A stretch of 64,000 nucleotides of DNA from Adiantum capillus-veneris (GCA_014529385.2 CM043944.1:175361740-175425739); one strand, 5' to 3'; shown: positions 49,395 to 61,482, counted from the first letter of the stretch. Numbers and translations: made by a program. The notes: generated from the sequence alone by a model not told the origin.

Positions 49395-50330
49395 TGTTGG
49401 GGGTCCCATCGTTGCAATAGCTCCAATGACCAACAAAATTATCAATCCGGAGGGATGAGCTACCCGGCTAGGGCATGGAAACACTCACACGGTTAGTGAG
49501 CTAATCGTGGCAACACAAATGGTTAACTCTATGACGTGAGCTTCTCGGACTATGGAGGAGCTAAGCCGCAATGAAGGGAAATCTGTGTATCCACTTTTCT
49601 CCACCTCTAATCAACCCAATCACACACACTACGGTTGCAAGACGCACACAACACTAATCATATCATGCAACACACTAATCGCAAACACGCACACATAGAT
49701 CTATCGAGCACCACACTCCAATCAAACCTACATGTACACACAAGAAAAAGAGGGCAATCACACAAGATTAGAGAGGGATTAACCACTAATTAGTTAAGAT
49801 CTAGTTAATCTAAGCATCATAGGCAATCATAAGAAGTAAGAGAGAGACATAGTGAGAGAGAATGAATCATTGATTAGTATTAATCAAGTCTCATGAGCAA
49901 GGAGAAGCTTAAGGACTCCACAGCCACACACCTAAAGAGATCTCACCAAAGAGTGCTCTCAACAAATGAGCTTGAGAACCCTAATTTCTTTTACACACTG
50001 CCTTATATACCTAGGGTAAAAATATGCAATGTCTGGCCGCCCAAGGCCTTTAGGGCTTTCCACTTACTGAATCTGCACCCTAGGCATAGTAAGTGACCTA
50101 TTCTTTACAACTTGGAACTCCCATTGAGCCTGTAACACATTAGAGATATTACAATGGCTTGAAATAAATCGGGAATTGATAATACATGACCATTTTGGGA
50201 AAACGTGAAAAATGTGTAACTCCAATCTTTACCCTAGAGAAGGTGGGAATAACGGGATTAATCTCCAAAAAATTGGGAAAACATCTCCAGCCATATTAAG
50301 CTCCTTCTTGAGCCAATGTGTCAACACCAA
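49395..50330 (-). mobile_element. Candidate LTR of a Ty3/gypsy element; outer limit uncertain
   Basis: In plus orientation it starts TGTTGGGGGTCCC next to the PBS. A minus-strand TATA box (GTATATAAGG, 50001-50010) sits about 610 bp upstream of the PBS, as expected for an LTR promoter reading leftwards. A TGTCAACA at 50322-50329 could be the outer end, but no second LTR is in the window to test it. Confidence 0.4.
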
Positions 50331-50398
50331 TGCATTGAGCTTGTTTGTGATATATCTGACTTCAAAGGCACCTGTATTATGATGTATTGCTACGGTAG

Positions 50399-50755
50399 TC
50401 ACTTTGTTATGGGTGCTTTGCAATTCAAACACAATGCTTTTAAATCCATGTTATCCTTGTCAAGTTTGTTATTAAGAAGATACCTCTCTAAGAGACTCAA
50501 GATTTTGGCATGGTTGCATTTTATGTTAGAAAGTTGTTCTTGCACTAAGTTTTGTTGTTGCTGCAAAACGCCATTGATCTGTAGTTGTATTTTCCCCTCT
50601 AAGTGGAGAAGATAAACCTCTTGCTTAGATTGTAAATGTCTCAACCTGTGAATGCTCTCTCTGTAGAAAACACATGTTGCCTCCACTCTCTCACATGAGG
50701 CTTGAATGTTGGAGTATAATGTGCAGATGGTACCTAGTCCATCTACAATCTACCT
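50399..50755 (-). pseudogene. Unrecognised coding-like fragment, coiled-coil composition
   Basis: The minus strand is open for about 115 residues (YSNIQASCERVEATC...QLQINGVLQQQQNLVQEQL...LERYLLNN) with a heptad-like, Gln/Leu-rich pattern. A TAG near 50755 separates it from a further open stretch upstream. It may be an exon or pseudogene of a host gene or part of an element; no family is recognised. Confidence 0.25.
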
Positions 50756-50991
50756 CTTTGAAGTTTCATCCCCCCTTGGGAAACACGTTTGGCATTTCAC
50801 ACATTACTGATTTGGTCTCTCTCTGGGGTAGAAAAGACCACCTCCAATGAATCTCCTCTAGAGGTAATGGCTTGCTCCATTACTTATGAGAGAAGATTAG
50901 AAGAGGTTATTGGCATGTTTTTCTCTCTATCTATTTCTTCCTCTATATCTCTTTTCTCTTATATACCTCTCTATTTCTCATACTCACCCTC

Positions 50992-50992
<1 letters not shown>

Positions 50993-51066
<74 letters not shown>
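50993..51066. repeat. 45-bp uninterrupted poly-C tract followed by (TC)n
   Basis: Cytosine from 50993 to 51037 without a break, then about 29 bp of TC. Such a run can form i-motif and, on the other strand, G-quadruplex structures, and its length may be affected by assembly or sequencing error. Confidence 0.9.
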
Positions 51067-51072
<6 letters not shown>

Positions 51073-51554
51073 ATCTATCTCTCCATTTCTATCTATGTCT
51101 TGACTTTGGAGTAATCTCCCTCTCTATAGACAATTATGGGCTCCCCATGAACATCTCCATTATTGGCTTCCAAATTGCTTCTCACTTAATTCTCCTCAAA
51201 ATTTTGCAGAAGCATTGGATCAATATCTACATCCATTGCAACCCTTCCCTGAGAAAATTGATTGCATTGATTCACATTTATAAAATGCTATCAATCTTCC
51301 AAGTGAGCTACATTAATCCCCCCTAGAGAGCGCCAAACTCTATTTCTTGATGCCTCACATCACATAGCTTGTAAGGCTTGACAAATCCTACTATATGTCT
51401 TGCATGTCCATGATACATCACCTTCGGACCGATAGCCATCTGTCCAAAAAAGAACTCTTATAAGTACTCTTAAATGTGGAGAATTAAGAAGAGAGTGGAT
51501 TCTCCAACTATGTCCATCTCTCTTTCATGTTGGAAACTATGAGAGAGGGGGAAG
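51067..51554. other. Intergenic, no gene seen
   Basis: Unique-looking, pyrimidine-biased sequence without recognised domains. Confidence 0.4.
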
Positions 51555-51608
<54 letters not shown>

Positions 51609-51775
51609 GAGACAGTATGGCCAAGGTTGTGGAAGGAAGAAAGGATTTCCCTTCTCCCACATGAACTCTCTCTCTCTCTCTCTCTCCGCCTTATGGCGGT
51701 TAGATGCATTCAAAACATACTTGAGAGGGAGAGAACCTTTGTCTCTCCTCTCTCCCTCTCTCCCTCAAAACATAC

Positions 51776-51832
<57 letters not shown>

Positions 51833-51846
51833 AGTTGGTGCATAAA

Positions 51847-51902
<56 letters not shown>

Positions 51903-51994
51903 GGTGCATAAAACAACTTTGGAGAGAGTATGGCCAAAGTTGTGAAAGAAAAAGAGGATTTTTCACCTATTCCCATCTCTCTTTTATGATGGAA

Positions 51995-52065
<71 letters not shown>
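51555..52065. repeat. Microsatellite cluster with a duplicated unique segment
   Basis: (GA)n at 51558-51605, (TC)n at 51668-51688, (AC)n at 51777-51829, (GA)n at 51851-51900, (TG)n at 51997-52028 and (GA)n to 52064. The unique piece GTATGGCCAA(G/A)GTTGTG(G/A)AAG with following GGATTT and TTCTCCCA or TTCCCATC occurs at about 51616 and 51927. GTTGGTGCATAAAA occurs at 51834 and 51900. Both show local duplication around the repeats. Confidence 0.85.
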
Positions 52066-52067
<2 letters not shown>

Positions 52068-53400
52068 GTGGGAGTGAATCACACCACCTATACAGTGCAT
52101 GCAACACTACCTAGATCAACATAATGTCAATCAAGGACACATATGACATGATAGGCGCAGGCAATCTCTATACCTTGTAAGGCTGAGACCATCCACACAT
52201 ACAACACTCTAGAAGGCCAACTAAACCAAAATCAAGAATCTCACTTCTCTCAACTACACCACTCAACCTACATACACACAAATATAGGGAAACTAACCAA
52301 ATCATACCAGAAGCGTACAAAACTTAAGGAACACCATCTGCTCACTAGGATACACCTGTCCCAAAGCCTCTACATTCAAAATCCTCACTCCGAGCCCATC
52401 TATGAAAAACGGATATGAAGATAGAGCAGAATTTTGAAAATTACCATAAGGGAAATCCATATGTACCTATGTGTAGCTTATATCACCATGATTCTGATGA
52501 CTATGTGTACACAAAAAATAGGCATCATTTGATACACATACAACCACAAATAGCTTGTAGATGCGTTATTGTGTGCGATCCGTTTTGAGTTGAATGCTTG
52601 GCGTTGTTGCATAGCTCTCTTTGAGCCTATTGCAATGGTGCAATCGGATCTCCAATGTGAGGAGAGAGCAGGGAGTAGCGCCATGATGAAGCTCACACTC
52701 TCTCTTTCTCTCTCACACACAATCAAGAGCAGCTCAAAACTTTGATTATGATAAAGTTCTTTTTACAAAATGACCTAGGTACCTTATATACTAAGGCTAC
52801 CATAGGTTAAACCAAAAATAGAGTCCAATGGGTCAAATGGCTTTGTATTTACAATCTAGAAGTGCCATTGCACCCGGCTTCTGCAACTAAATTAGCTACT
52901 CATTACAAAATGGTGTTTTTAACCATAATCTGCATCATTCATAACTCTCAAAAAATAAGACTTTGGTATGAAAATTGAGTTATGTTGTACTTTTGTTTGC
53001 TCCATTGCTTGTACATTCTCTTTTGGATGCCTCTGTAAATTCTTTACTAGAATCTCATTTAATGTCGAGTTCTTGTCCTTTAGGAATGACTTACGGCTTT
53101 GAGTCTTCATTTATCTACCTTTTGTGTTTGCTCTTCTTCGTTGGGGACTTCTTTGTTCATGCATCAAGGTGATCAAAGTTGCATTTCCCATTGTTAGCTT
53201 TTGGGTGCTGCATAAATCATTATATTGCTTCTACTTGATATTGTGTAGATCATTATACTTCTTCTACTTGACCACGGGGGATTCACTAGTCTATTTTGTG
53301 TGGTACCACATATGAGTGTACAATAGGGGGGGTTTTAGCAAGTGTGCATAAGCGTATACAATAGGGGTAGCCCTCCAAACTTGTAGACACATATCGTACA
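52066..53400. other. Intergenic; possible LTR-like promoter at 52780
   Basis: The minus strand has TTAGTATATAAGGTACC at about 52772-52788, followed in that direction by CT-rich transcript-like sequence. This resembles the promoter part of an LTR, but no ends, PBS or partner were found. No ORF of note. Confidence 0.3.
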
Positions 53401-53797
53401 TTTAAGGGTGGGGGGGGGGGGGGGGAGCGAGGGGAAGATACATGTAAAAAAGACCTTGGTTAGCTGCTACCAACTAGGCACATCCACCTCACTTTCCACC
53501 ACATAACAACTTTAAACTTAGGGAATCTCTCTTGATTCCTCCTTTTTATTGGTTTTTTTAATGATTGTGCCCACATACTGGGCTACCTTAATAAATATTG
53601 GTAACTATCTAAAAATATTCACTAGGTGGGAAGATTCGTGGGAATATGTTGCAGCTCCTTGTGATTCCCCCTGCTTCCCTTGCCTGCACCTTGTGTGCAA
53701 CCTCCCCTTCTCCCTCCTCCCCACACGATTTGCCACTAGTAGGCAGGGAGTCTTTTACCCTTGCGACCCGTGCAGTGCCTCAATCTTCTACAACGCA

Positions 53798-53842
<45 letters not shown>

Positions 53843-53845
53843 CTG
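53401..53845. repeat. Poly-G run and (GA)n tract
   Basis: A G run of about 17 at 53410-53426 and (GA)n at about 53802-53839, with non-coding sequence between. Confidence 0.7.
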
Positions 53846-54019
53846 AACTTGAAGGGATGAAGCTGAAGTTGCCCATCAATTGTGAAAGAGGAGACTTTAT
53901 TTGATCCGTCGTTGGAGGGGCTAACCATCCTAAAAAATAGAATTCGACGTTTACAAGAACCATTAGGCTTTGTAACAATTTAAATTTTTATATTGTTATG
54001 ATATGTATTTTTTTCTTGC

Positions 54020-54240
54020 TACCCTTGAGGTTTGAACTTTCTCCATGGCCACGGCTTGTGTGAGCAGGTACCCTTGAGGTTTGAACTTTCTCCATGGCCA
54101 CGGCTTGTGTGAGCAAGTACCCTTGAGGTTTGAACTTTGTCCATGGTGACGGCCTCAAATTTTGTAGGTTTTGTATTATTTTCTTGCTACCCTTGAGGTT
54201 TGAACTTTCTCTAAATTTTGTAGGTTTTCTCACCTTCAAA
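54020..54240. repeat. 49-bp tandem minisatellite
   Basis: TACCCTTGAGGTTTGAACTT starts at 54020, 54069, 54118 and 54188. The first two units are followed by CTCCATGGCCACGGCTTGTG and are nearly identical with a 49-bp period. The third and fourth end instead in AAATTTTGTAGGTTTT. Confidence 0.92.
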
Positions 54241-54755
54241 TTTAAAATTGGGAAAATTACCGAAATACCCCTATAATTTGTGGAAATTCACAAAATACCC
54301 CTCATATTTCAAAAATTCCCAAAATACCTTTGTATCTATTTTGGTTGGATTGTTCAAGATTTTCTAGTCTTTATTCCTTTTTGACAATTGAGATACGTTT
54401 TTGAGTGCCTTGTAATTTGTTACAAATTGCCTCGTAAAAAAAGGCGATTATGTCTAAAAATAATAAAGCAATTCATCTCCAAAGCCCACATAACCAACTC
54501 AAATTGTGCTCAAATTAGTATTTTAGCATCTTGTATTGATAGACAATCAGTCTTCTTATGAAAAGCTATAAATTTTTGTATCTTTGGAGAAGTTTAATCT
54601 CACAACCAAGGGTATTTTGGGACTTTTGGAAAACCTGAAGAGCATTTTGGAAATTTATGACAAAATATTGGGGGTATACTGGGAAATTTTGAACTTTTTA
54701 AAATTTAGAGATAAATCACAGATGTCGAATTACACTAAACCTCCGAGATGTGCTG
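54190..54755. mobile_element. Foldback (long-TIR) element, MITE or Mutator-like
   Basis: The left arm (about 54215-54332: AATTTAAAATTGGGAAAATT, ACCGAAATACCCCT, AATTCACAAAATACCCCT, CCCAAAATACC) matches in inverse orientation the right arm (about 54605-54720: GGGTATTTTGGGACTTTTGG, AGCATTTTGGAAATTTATGA, GGGGTATACTGGGAAATTTTG). Arms of about 100 bp enclose about 270 bp without coding capacity. The AAATACCCCT-rich arms recall non-autonomous Mutator-like elements. Exact ends and TSD are not determined. Confidence 0.6.
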
Positions 54756-55552
54756 CATAGTAAGAAGGCTCTTCTCTCAGAGCCCTGAGCAGTGATGCGC
54801 TCGCACGAGATCGCTCGATGCTTGGCTTCGCTACCCATGACCTACAACATCACCCTGATTGGAGCTCATAAAGCTTGCTCTGCTATTAGTGTCATCGCCA
54901 ACTACAACAAAACCAACGAGGCTCTTCTCTTAGAGCTCTGAGCAGTGACTTTGCTATCCATGACCTGCTGCATCACCCTGGTCGGAGCTCGTAAAGCCTG
55001 GTCGGCCATTAGTGTCATCGCCAACTATAGCAAAACCAACGAGACTCTTTCCCAGCATTGGGCAAAGGCTAATCCACTCGTTCCAAAGCTCTATTTTTAC
55101 TTTAGAATTCACAGGTCAACTTGATAGTGGTTAGTTAATCTTTCTTAACTTGCACATGACGCTTTCTTGATAGTGTTTATATAGTCTTTCTTAACTTGCA
55201 TATGACGCTTTCTTTGTGATTGTGACATGTCCCTTTGTTTTTGTCCACTCTGTCGTGTATTTTCTTTGGAACTGTAAGTTTTACCAGGTTTACTCATGTG
55301 TTGCTAAGATTCCCATTATATACTTGCTAAATCATCATGTCCTAGATTTTAGGATTTTGTTAGCAAACGTGCTAAGCATGGTGTCATAGTAATCCTAGAT
55401 ACTGAGAAGTGCTTGCAAACCAGATACATCTTAAATACAAGAGTCTTTAAGATAGCTCACAAGGCCCTGATACAACTTGATGTATCAACCTCAAGGCAGT
55501 ACGAGCATGTTGCAACTTGATAGATGTATTGTAGAAAAAGCAAAACACAACC
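54756..55552. other. Intergenic with a short direct repeat
   Basis: CTCTTCTCTCAGAGC...CACCCTGATTGGAGCTC and ATTAGTGTCATCGCCAACTA recur once, about 140 bp apart (54771 and 54922), forming a diverged duplication. No gene. Confidence 0.5.
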
Positions 55553-56900
55553 GAAGTATCGAACTACAATGGGAAGCATGCGAACACAATTCCAAGCTAT
55601 GTTTCAGCAATGAAGCGGACTGAAGACTGAAAACGCTAAACTGATCTATAGGGATGGACAATGCAAGGACTGATCTGGCGATGATGAAACCTTAGTGCTA
55701 TAACATCTATCAAAATGCGTGTACAATCGGATGGTCACCAAGGGGTAGATCTAAGGCTGAATTGCACTTCCGATGAGAGAAAAAGGAAGAGTTGAAAGCT
55801 GGGTGCAAAAGCAAATTTGAAAATGAAGATCTCAATGATGTGATGATGGGTAGCAATGTGAGCACTTGATGTCGGCAAGGGAATGGCCGGGGGGAAGCTC
55901 GATGGGTTACTGAAGTACCGGACCGCAATGAGAAGCACAAGAAGGGAGTTCCAAGCTGTGTTTTGGCGATGGAACGGACTGAAGACTGAAAATGTTGAAC
56001 TGATCTGTAGGGATGGGCAACGCAAGGGCTGATCTGGCGATGAGATCGTAGTGTTATAACATCTCTCAAAATGCATGTACAACCAGATGGCCACCAAGGG
56101 GTAGATCTAGGGCTGAATTGCACTCTTGATGTGAGGGGACTGAAGGGCTAAAAGCTGGCTGCAAAAACACATTCTAAGATATAATACACAACAGATCTCT
56201 TGCGAAAAGCAGGGCTGAAAACACAAATCTCGATGATGGTGATGATGGGTAGCTATGTGAGCACTCGATGCCGACAAGGGAATGGTTGAGGGGAAGCTCT
56301 ATGGGTTGTCGAAGTATTGGACCACAACAAGAAGCATGCAAAGGCAGTTCCAAGCGTGTTTCCGCGATGGAGCACACTAAAGACTGAAAATGTTAAACTA
56401 ATCTACAGGGATAGGCAACGCAAGGGCTGATCTAGTAATGAAACCGCAACAGTTGAATTGCACTCCCGATGTGAGAGGAAGGAAGATTAACCTGGCTGCA
56501 AAAACACAAATCTAAGGAGTAAAAGGCGGGCAATTTCGTGTGTAAAGCAAGGTTGAAAATGTAGATCTTGATGATGGAGCACTCAGTACCCAACACGAGA
56601 GTTCAGCCGAGGGGAAGCTCGATGGGTTGTCGAAGTATTGGACTGCAACGAGAAGCATGCTCCAAGGTTCCGGTGATGGAACACACTGAAGACTAAAAAC
56701 GCTGAACTGGTCTACATGAATAGGCAACACAAGGGCTGATCTAGCAATGAAACCGTAGTGCTATAACATCTGTCAAAACCTGTGTACAAGCGGATGACCA
56801 CCAAGGGGTAGATCTGGGACTAAATTGACAGATCTAAGGCGTAAAACACATCCAAAGTACCGAACTGCAATGAGAAGCACACGAAGACACATTTCGATTC
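55553..56900. repeat. Tandem array of long units (about 220-400 bp)
   Basis: Unit starts GAAGTA(T/C)(C/T)G.AC..CAA at 55553, 55912, 56311, 56632 and about 56854, giving periods of 359, 399, 321 and 222 bp. Shared landmarks are GAAGACTGAAAA, GATCTGTAGGGATGGGCAA, GGGCTGATCTGG, TATAACATCT, CACCAAGGGGTAGATCT and GGGGAAGCTCGATGGGTT. Length differences come from internal deletions. Minus-strand open frames across it are not conserved between units, so it is probably non-coding. Confidence 0.9.
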
Positions 56901-57094
56901 AGTCTTGGTGGATATTAGTGGTACATTTTGCCATAAAAATTGCCAAAGATTGAATCCATTTGGGGATTCATTTGAAGCATTGATGTGCAAGGAGTGTGCC
57001 TCTATTCCTAAGGAGCGATTTTCGCATGTGTGTGTATTGAGAGTCTCAAGCCTCAAGCTCTAGAGGTTGGAGAGACACTGGCACTGGCCGAAGT

Positions 57095-57517
57095 TTGGAT
57101 TACATGACCAATGCAAAGATTCTACACATTTCTAGATCCAAATGTATCATAGCTCGGAGATTGAAAAGTGAGGTTTGGTTTACAAGAACAAAGGTGGCAG
57201 CTTTGAGTGTAAGGGTAATGAGTCTTCAGGAAAGCACCACTCAGGCCTTGGGAAGAGACAATATCAAGAAGTTCTGTACAGACATTATCAATGCCCACAA
57301 CCTTGGGCTTTTTGAGGGGAAAAAATCGCTATGGAGATTTCTCATGGATATCTCTCAAAACATTGGCATAGAAAATTGTGGCAAGAGATATTCTGATACA
57401 ACAAAGAGTCTCTTTGAAGCTATAAAACTATGGGGAGGCACCAGATTGCATAACACCCTTTCTTTGAATCTTGGGGGTCCGCATATGTCCACCACCATGA
57501 GAGGTTCTTGTATGTGA
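57095..57517 (+). CDS. Unrecognised 140-residue ORF
   Basis: It contains VSLQEST-like VMSLQESTTQALGRDNIKKF, KSLWRFLMDISQN and KSLFEAIKLWGGTRLHNTLSLNLGGPH. The last segment looks conserved and globular rather than random, and Trp/Gly spacing suggests a real protein family. It may be a fragment of a transposon-encoded protein, given the surroundings, but I cannot name it. The start (ATG 57095) is the first in frame; upstream frame openness was not evident. Confidence 0.35.
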   Translation: MDYMTNAKILHISRSKCIIARRLKSEVWFTRTKVAALSVRVMSLQESTTQALGRDNIKKFCTDIINAHNLGLFEGKKSLWRFLMDISQNIGIENCGKRYSDTTKSLFEAIKLWGGTRLHNTLSLNLGGPHMSTTMRGSCM

Positions 57518-59300
57518 CTTAATAAAGCCTAACAAACAAAAGGACTATCAGTACTGACAAAAAAAGGAGGCAAAAATGACAATCAGTCATCTATCGCGAT
57601 AGATGTATGCAAGAGCAACCAAGAGTCAAGCCAAATTTTGGTCATCATCATTGGTTCTACATGTTTAGAGGATGCTCAGGGTATAATTCACTTCAAGTTT
57701 GGCAGCCAGAAGGTGCCATAGATGCCTATCAGTCGTTTTCAAGATTGAAATCCAAAAAGTTAGCTTAGAAAGGCAAATACAAGTCCAAATCAAGCCCAAA
57801 ATTTGTCAGTAGGCTATGAATAGAAAATACAAGCTAAGAGTGAAGGAAATTTTTTGAAGAAGGATAGACGTTTAACCCCTAGCCAAAGATGCATTTTTTT
57901 CAAACCTGAAGCCATGATAGCCATCTACATACCCTATACATCACGTATATGAGTTTTGGGGGACAAATGGACAGTGATAACTCATAGATGGTCATCTATT
58001 GCCAATGAAAACGGATAAGGCCCTTTTGAAGCAAGTTACTAACTTGGGGAATTAGTTGGGGTTTGTCGGGCTTTAATTAAGTCATGTATCAAGTACACGG
58101 GGGATTCACTAATATTGGGAAGGAGATGCCACCAGCGTGCATCCCATTAAGAAAACCCCCATATACGGTCCCTTACGTAGTAACCTAGTCCCCTATCTAC
58201 GAAGATTGAAGCGTTGATATAGACCCCTACATACGATCTTTGTAGTATTAACATGGCCCCCCTACTTTATATGTACAAACAATTCAATAGCTTAAAGAAA
58301 TTTCCAAGAACTCCATGAATTTTTTTTGCAAGAGTTTCCTTTGTATAAAAAGAAAATTTTCAAATTTACATGTGCCACCTACATTGTAGGATTCCCACAT
58401 GGGATTTAAAGCTTTTTATACCCCATATCTTTTGACTCAAATACTTTACAAAATTAAAAGTTCTTTGATTTAAAATGAAGAAATAAACAAACATAACATA
58501 TAACCACTTTAAATTTCAAGTTGCAACTAAACAACAACCATAAGTAAAAAAAAATTGAAACGTTATGTACATCGTACACATGTCCCTAGGGGATCATATA
58601 TGGCTTCTGTCCCCGTACTCCTCGTGTAATGCTATTATGAGGGCATATACTCCGAATTTTGTCAAAACATTATCAATCAAACGCAAAAATTGAATGCATC
58701 TCACAAAACATTGCCCTCTAATATTCATAATATTAGGTCCACATTGAGAATGCATTTTGATGCTTACTTCTTTGTTTGATGCTTACTTATATGTTTGATG
58801 CTTCTTTCGGATCCATTTTAGCCTTGTTGTTGGTTGTTGTATTTCACATTGTTCCTTAGTAGTGGACTCTAGCTTGACCTTTGAAATCCATATATATGCT
58901 TGATTAGCATGTTCTTTGACCAACTTATTTGGTAGCCATACACGTGATGATTTTTGGTTGTCTCATTGATGATGCTCGTTTGGGAACCCATACTTGTCCT
59001 TGCTTTGTTTTTGTTTGAAGAGACTTCTTTGGGATCCACCTTGTCTTTGTGTGAGTCAAATGGGTCTTTGTTTCAGCCCTTGTATGCTTGGTTGGGGATG
59101 GGATTCATACTTTGGGAGTTGATACTTTAATAGATTCGTAATCCAAATAAACTCCTAAACTCTTTGTGCTTGAATCAACTTCTTTGAAACCCAAATTTGA
59201 GCTGCAAAAGCTTGCAACTTTGTGATTTTTGTAGCCGTTCTTGCAAACTTTGATTGTTGTCCTTTTAGTGTTGGATCTTGTGACTTTTCATCAGAGATTG
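57518..59300. other. Intergenic, no gene seen
   Basis: AT-rich, with no recognised domain. TTTGATGCTTACTT-like words repeat three times at 58756-58806. CACGGGGGATTCACTA at about 58098 also occurs at 53273. Confidence 0.45.
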
Positions 59301-59843
59301 TCATCTTCTTGATCCATACATGTTTTTGGCCAAGCGGTGAAATTGGTTCCTAGATCTTTGAATTGGATAATCATAAAACCGTGCATTACTTAAAGTTTCA
59401 TTCATATCACTTGCTGGGTTGTCTAGATTTTTGTTGTCGGCATCTTCTTGACGCTCCAAGTGTTCTATGGCATCATAGCACTTGTCTTCTTCTTTGTCTT
59501 TTGATTTAGGATATTCCTTTTGTTTTCTTTTCATTTTGGGAACTTGTTGATGCCTGGTTCTCTTTATTTTTCTGGATCACACTCACTGCAAAATAAGGAA
59601 CAACATCATAGCCATCTTTATCACAAAACATCATTGTTGGATCATCTTGAATAGAACACACATCTAAAGTAGCTAATATGTGTTCCCATACTAGTGGCTC
59701 TAATGCCTCTTCACAAAATGGTTTTGGGATATAATCCTTATCTTCAATTGCCCTTCTAAAATACACTCCTCTTGTTTCAAGCTACCACATTGGGAAGCTC
59801 CACACATCCACAGTTCTTTAAGCTTACCCACCCATGATGGAAG

Positions 59844-60098
59844 TTATGATCCTGCTATTGTAGTTGAATCAAGCTCTTCTACAGGGATTTGGTTCATGTC
59901 CTTGTAACTATGGTCCTTAAGATTTATTCTTGTAGTAGTGGTTTCCATGTGTCTTAGGTAGATATGGTCGTATCCCCAATCTTGGACTGTTTTTAGATGC
60001 CACATGAATAGTCTTCCCAATATTATGATGTAATTGTTCTTCTTTCCAAAATCAACAATAGAAAAGGTATGCATACTCAATGCCGCAAGAAGTGACAA
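59844..60098 (-). pseudogene. Retropepsin-like C-terminal fragment (gypsy protease)
   Basis: VDFGKKNNYIIILGRLFM followed by QDWGYDHIYLRHMETTTTRI resembles the C-terminal half of plant Ty3/gypsy proteases (YxxILGRPFM, then QDWG). The usual Pro of LGRPF is Leu here. The N-terminal half with the catalytic Asp is not recognisable. Confidence 0.6.
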
Positions 60099-60142
60099 CT
60101 ACCTTTTCTAGCAGTCCTATGGGCTTTTCCATGTGTCCGTCT

Positions 60143-60673
60143 CTACGAGCTGCAGTTTCTCTTTGATAGGAGTGCAATAACATCTGACTTGGCCTCGTGC
60201 TCTCCCGTATAGGACGGTAGTGTTCTTAGCAAATGGGGTTGAATGTTCATAGATTGTACAGATCCGTGGTCTCCCCAATACAATTGCACTTCTAGATTCT
60301 TTTGAGATATAGCCTCAAATTCCTCTATTAGTGGAAGAAACACTCCTCTTCCATCATCGGTCTGGTTTACTTGTCTACTTAGCTCACTGGCTTCATTGGC
60401 CTCTCTGAGTTGTTTCATCAATTATTCAAAACAATCTATTTCTCTAAAACCATCTAGTATAGCTAGGTGAAATCCCTCCAAAGATTTATCCATGGTATTC
60501 AACACTATCCTTGGTTCTAATGTTGGGTCCTTGAGCTTTGGTACATGCTTGTGATCAAAATTTGGCTCTATTTGTTCCTGGTTTGGTGGGATTATTGGTG
60601 TAGCTGGGACAAGGATCACATCCTCAAGTTTTTCAACTGGTGGTTCTAGTAAAGCTTTGGCCACTTGAATCAT
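60143..60673 (-). pseudogene. Spacer region of the decayed gypsy polyprotein
   Basis: Two abutting frames (60673-60422 and 60421-60143) encode an acidic, Pro-rich and then a mixed stretch (VQLYWGDHGSVQSMNIQPH...). No catalytic motif is seen. Placed in the element by position between the Gag linker and protease fragments. Confidence 0.35.
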
Positions 60674-60963
60674 TTTCTAAAACATTTCAAGCCTTTGCTT
60701 TTCTAGTTCCTCATATGGATATGTCATTCTTCAACACCATCTTAGAGACTTTGAGACTTTAGAGACAATTTGGGAATCACCATTGTCTTGAAGGTTTGGC
60801 CATATGGAAACATATCAAACTATTTTTAAGGCAGTGCTTGAAAAGCTCTTCCCAGTCATGCTCTCAAAAATTTGGGTAAGATTTGGCCATGTGATAAAAT
60901 CTTAAGCTTGTTTTAAAAGTGGGAATTGGGAAACTTCCAACTTCACTAATATGGAGTTCACCT

Positions 60964-61224
60964 CTATTCTTGGGTTTGGTTGTTTTTGAGCCGCATTTCG
61001 TAGGCTTTCAAGAGCACATCTAATGGCTCATTAACCTTCTCGACCAATATTGATCCTCCTGAACTAGCACTTCTTAGTTTCTCCTCTGTGGATGGTTCTT
61101 CTGGACGTTGTGATGACTGTGTAAGAGAAGGTGCAACCCTTTCCTCATGTTTTCTGATCTTATTTTTTGTTTGGGTAAGCTCCTCAGCCAGGGAATTTAG
61201 CTCTTGTTCCTTACGTGCTTTCAT
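60964..61224 (-). pseudogene. Charged linker fragment of the decayed gypsy polyprotein
   Basis: A Lys/Glu-rich, coiled-coil-like start (KARKEQELNSLAEELTQTKN) is followed by GGSILVEKVNEPLDVLLKAYE. The latter is a compact, conserved-looking motif between Gag and protease. Frame is lost on both sides. Confidence 0.4.
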
Positions 61225-61482
61225 CCTAGCCTTTCTAGCTTTCTAACTATTCCGTTTGCTCTTGGTTTTTTGACTAGGTGCATTGGTCTTTGGTTCACCC
61301 GTCTCTGAACTCGCGTTAGTTTTTGTTTCCTCTGTCTCTGGTTTCTCATCAGCTTCCTTTTGAGCTTGCGCTCTTGTAACTACTTGAACTACAATGTTTT
61401 CATTTTCGAGCTACTAGGTAGCTAAACGATTCTTGAGACATTTGTTGTGATCTTTATGACTCGGTTTGGGTTTTTTGGGCAT

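Noticed and set aside
52740-52800. Second LTR promoter around TATATAAGG
   Set aside because: No LTR ends, PBS or partner; kept only as a remark.
55710-56123. Minus-strand 137- and 120-residue frames in the long tandem array
   Set aside because: Frames are not kept between the repeat units, so coding is unlikely.
53270-58120. CACTA transposon ends suggested by GGGGGATTCACTA at 53275 and 58100
   Set aside because: The two sites are in the same orientation, no inverted partner or 3-bp duplication is visible, and no transposase lies between.
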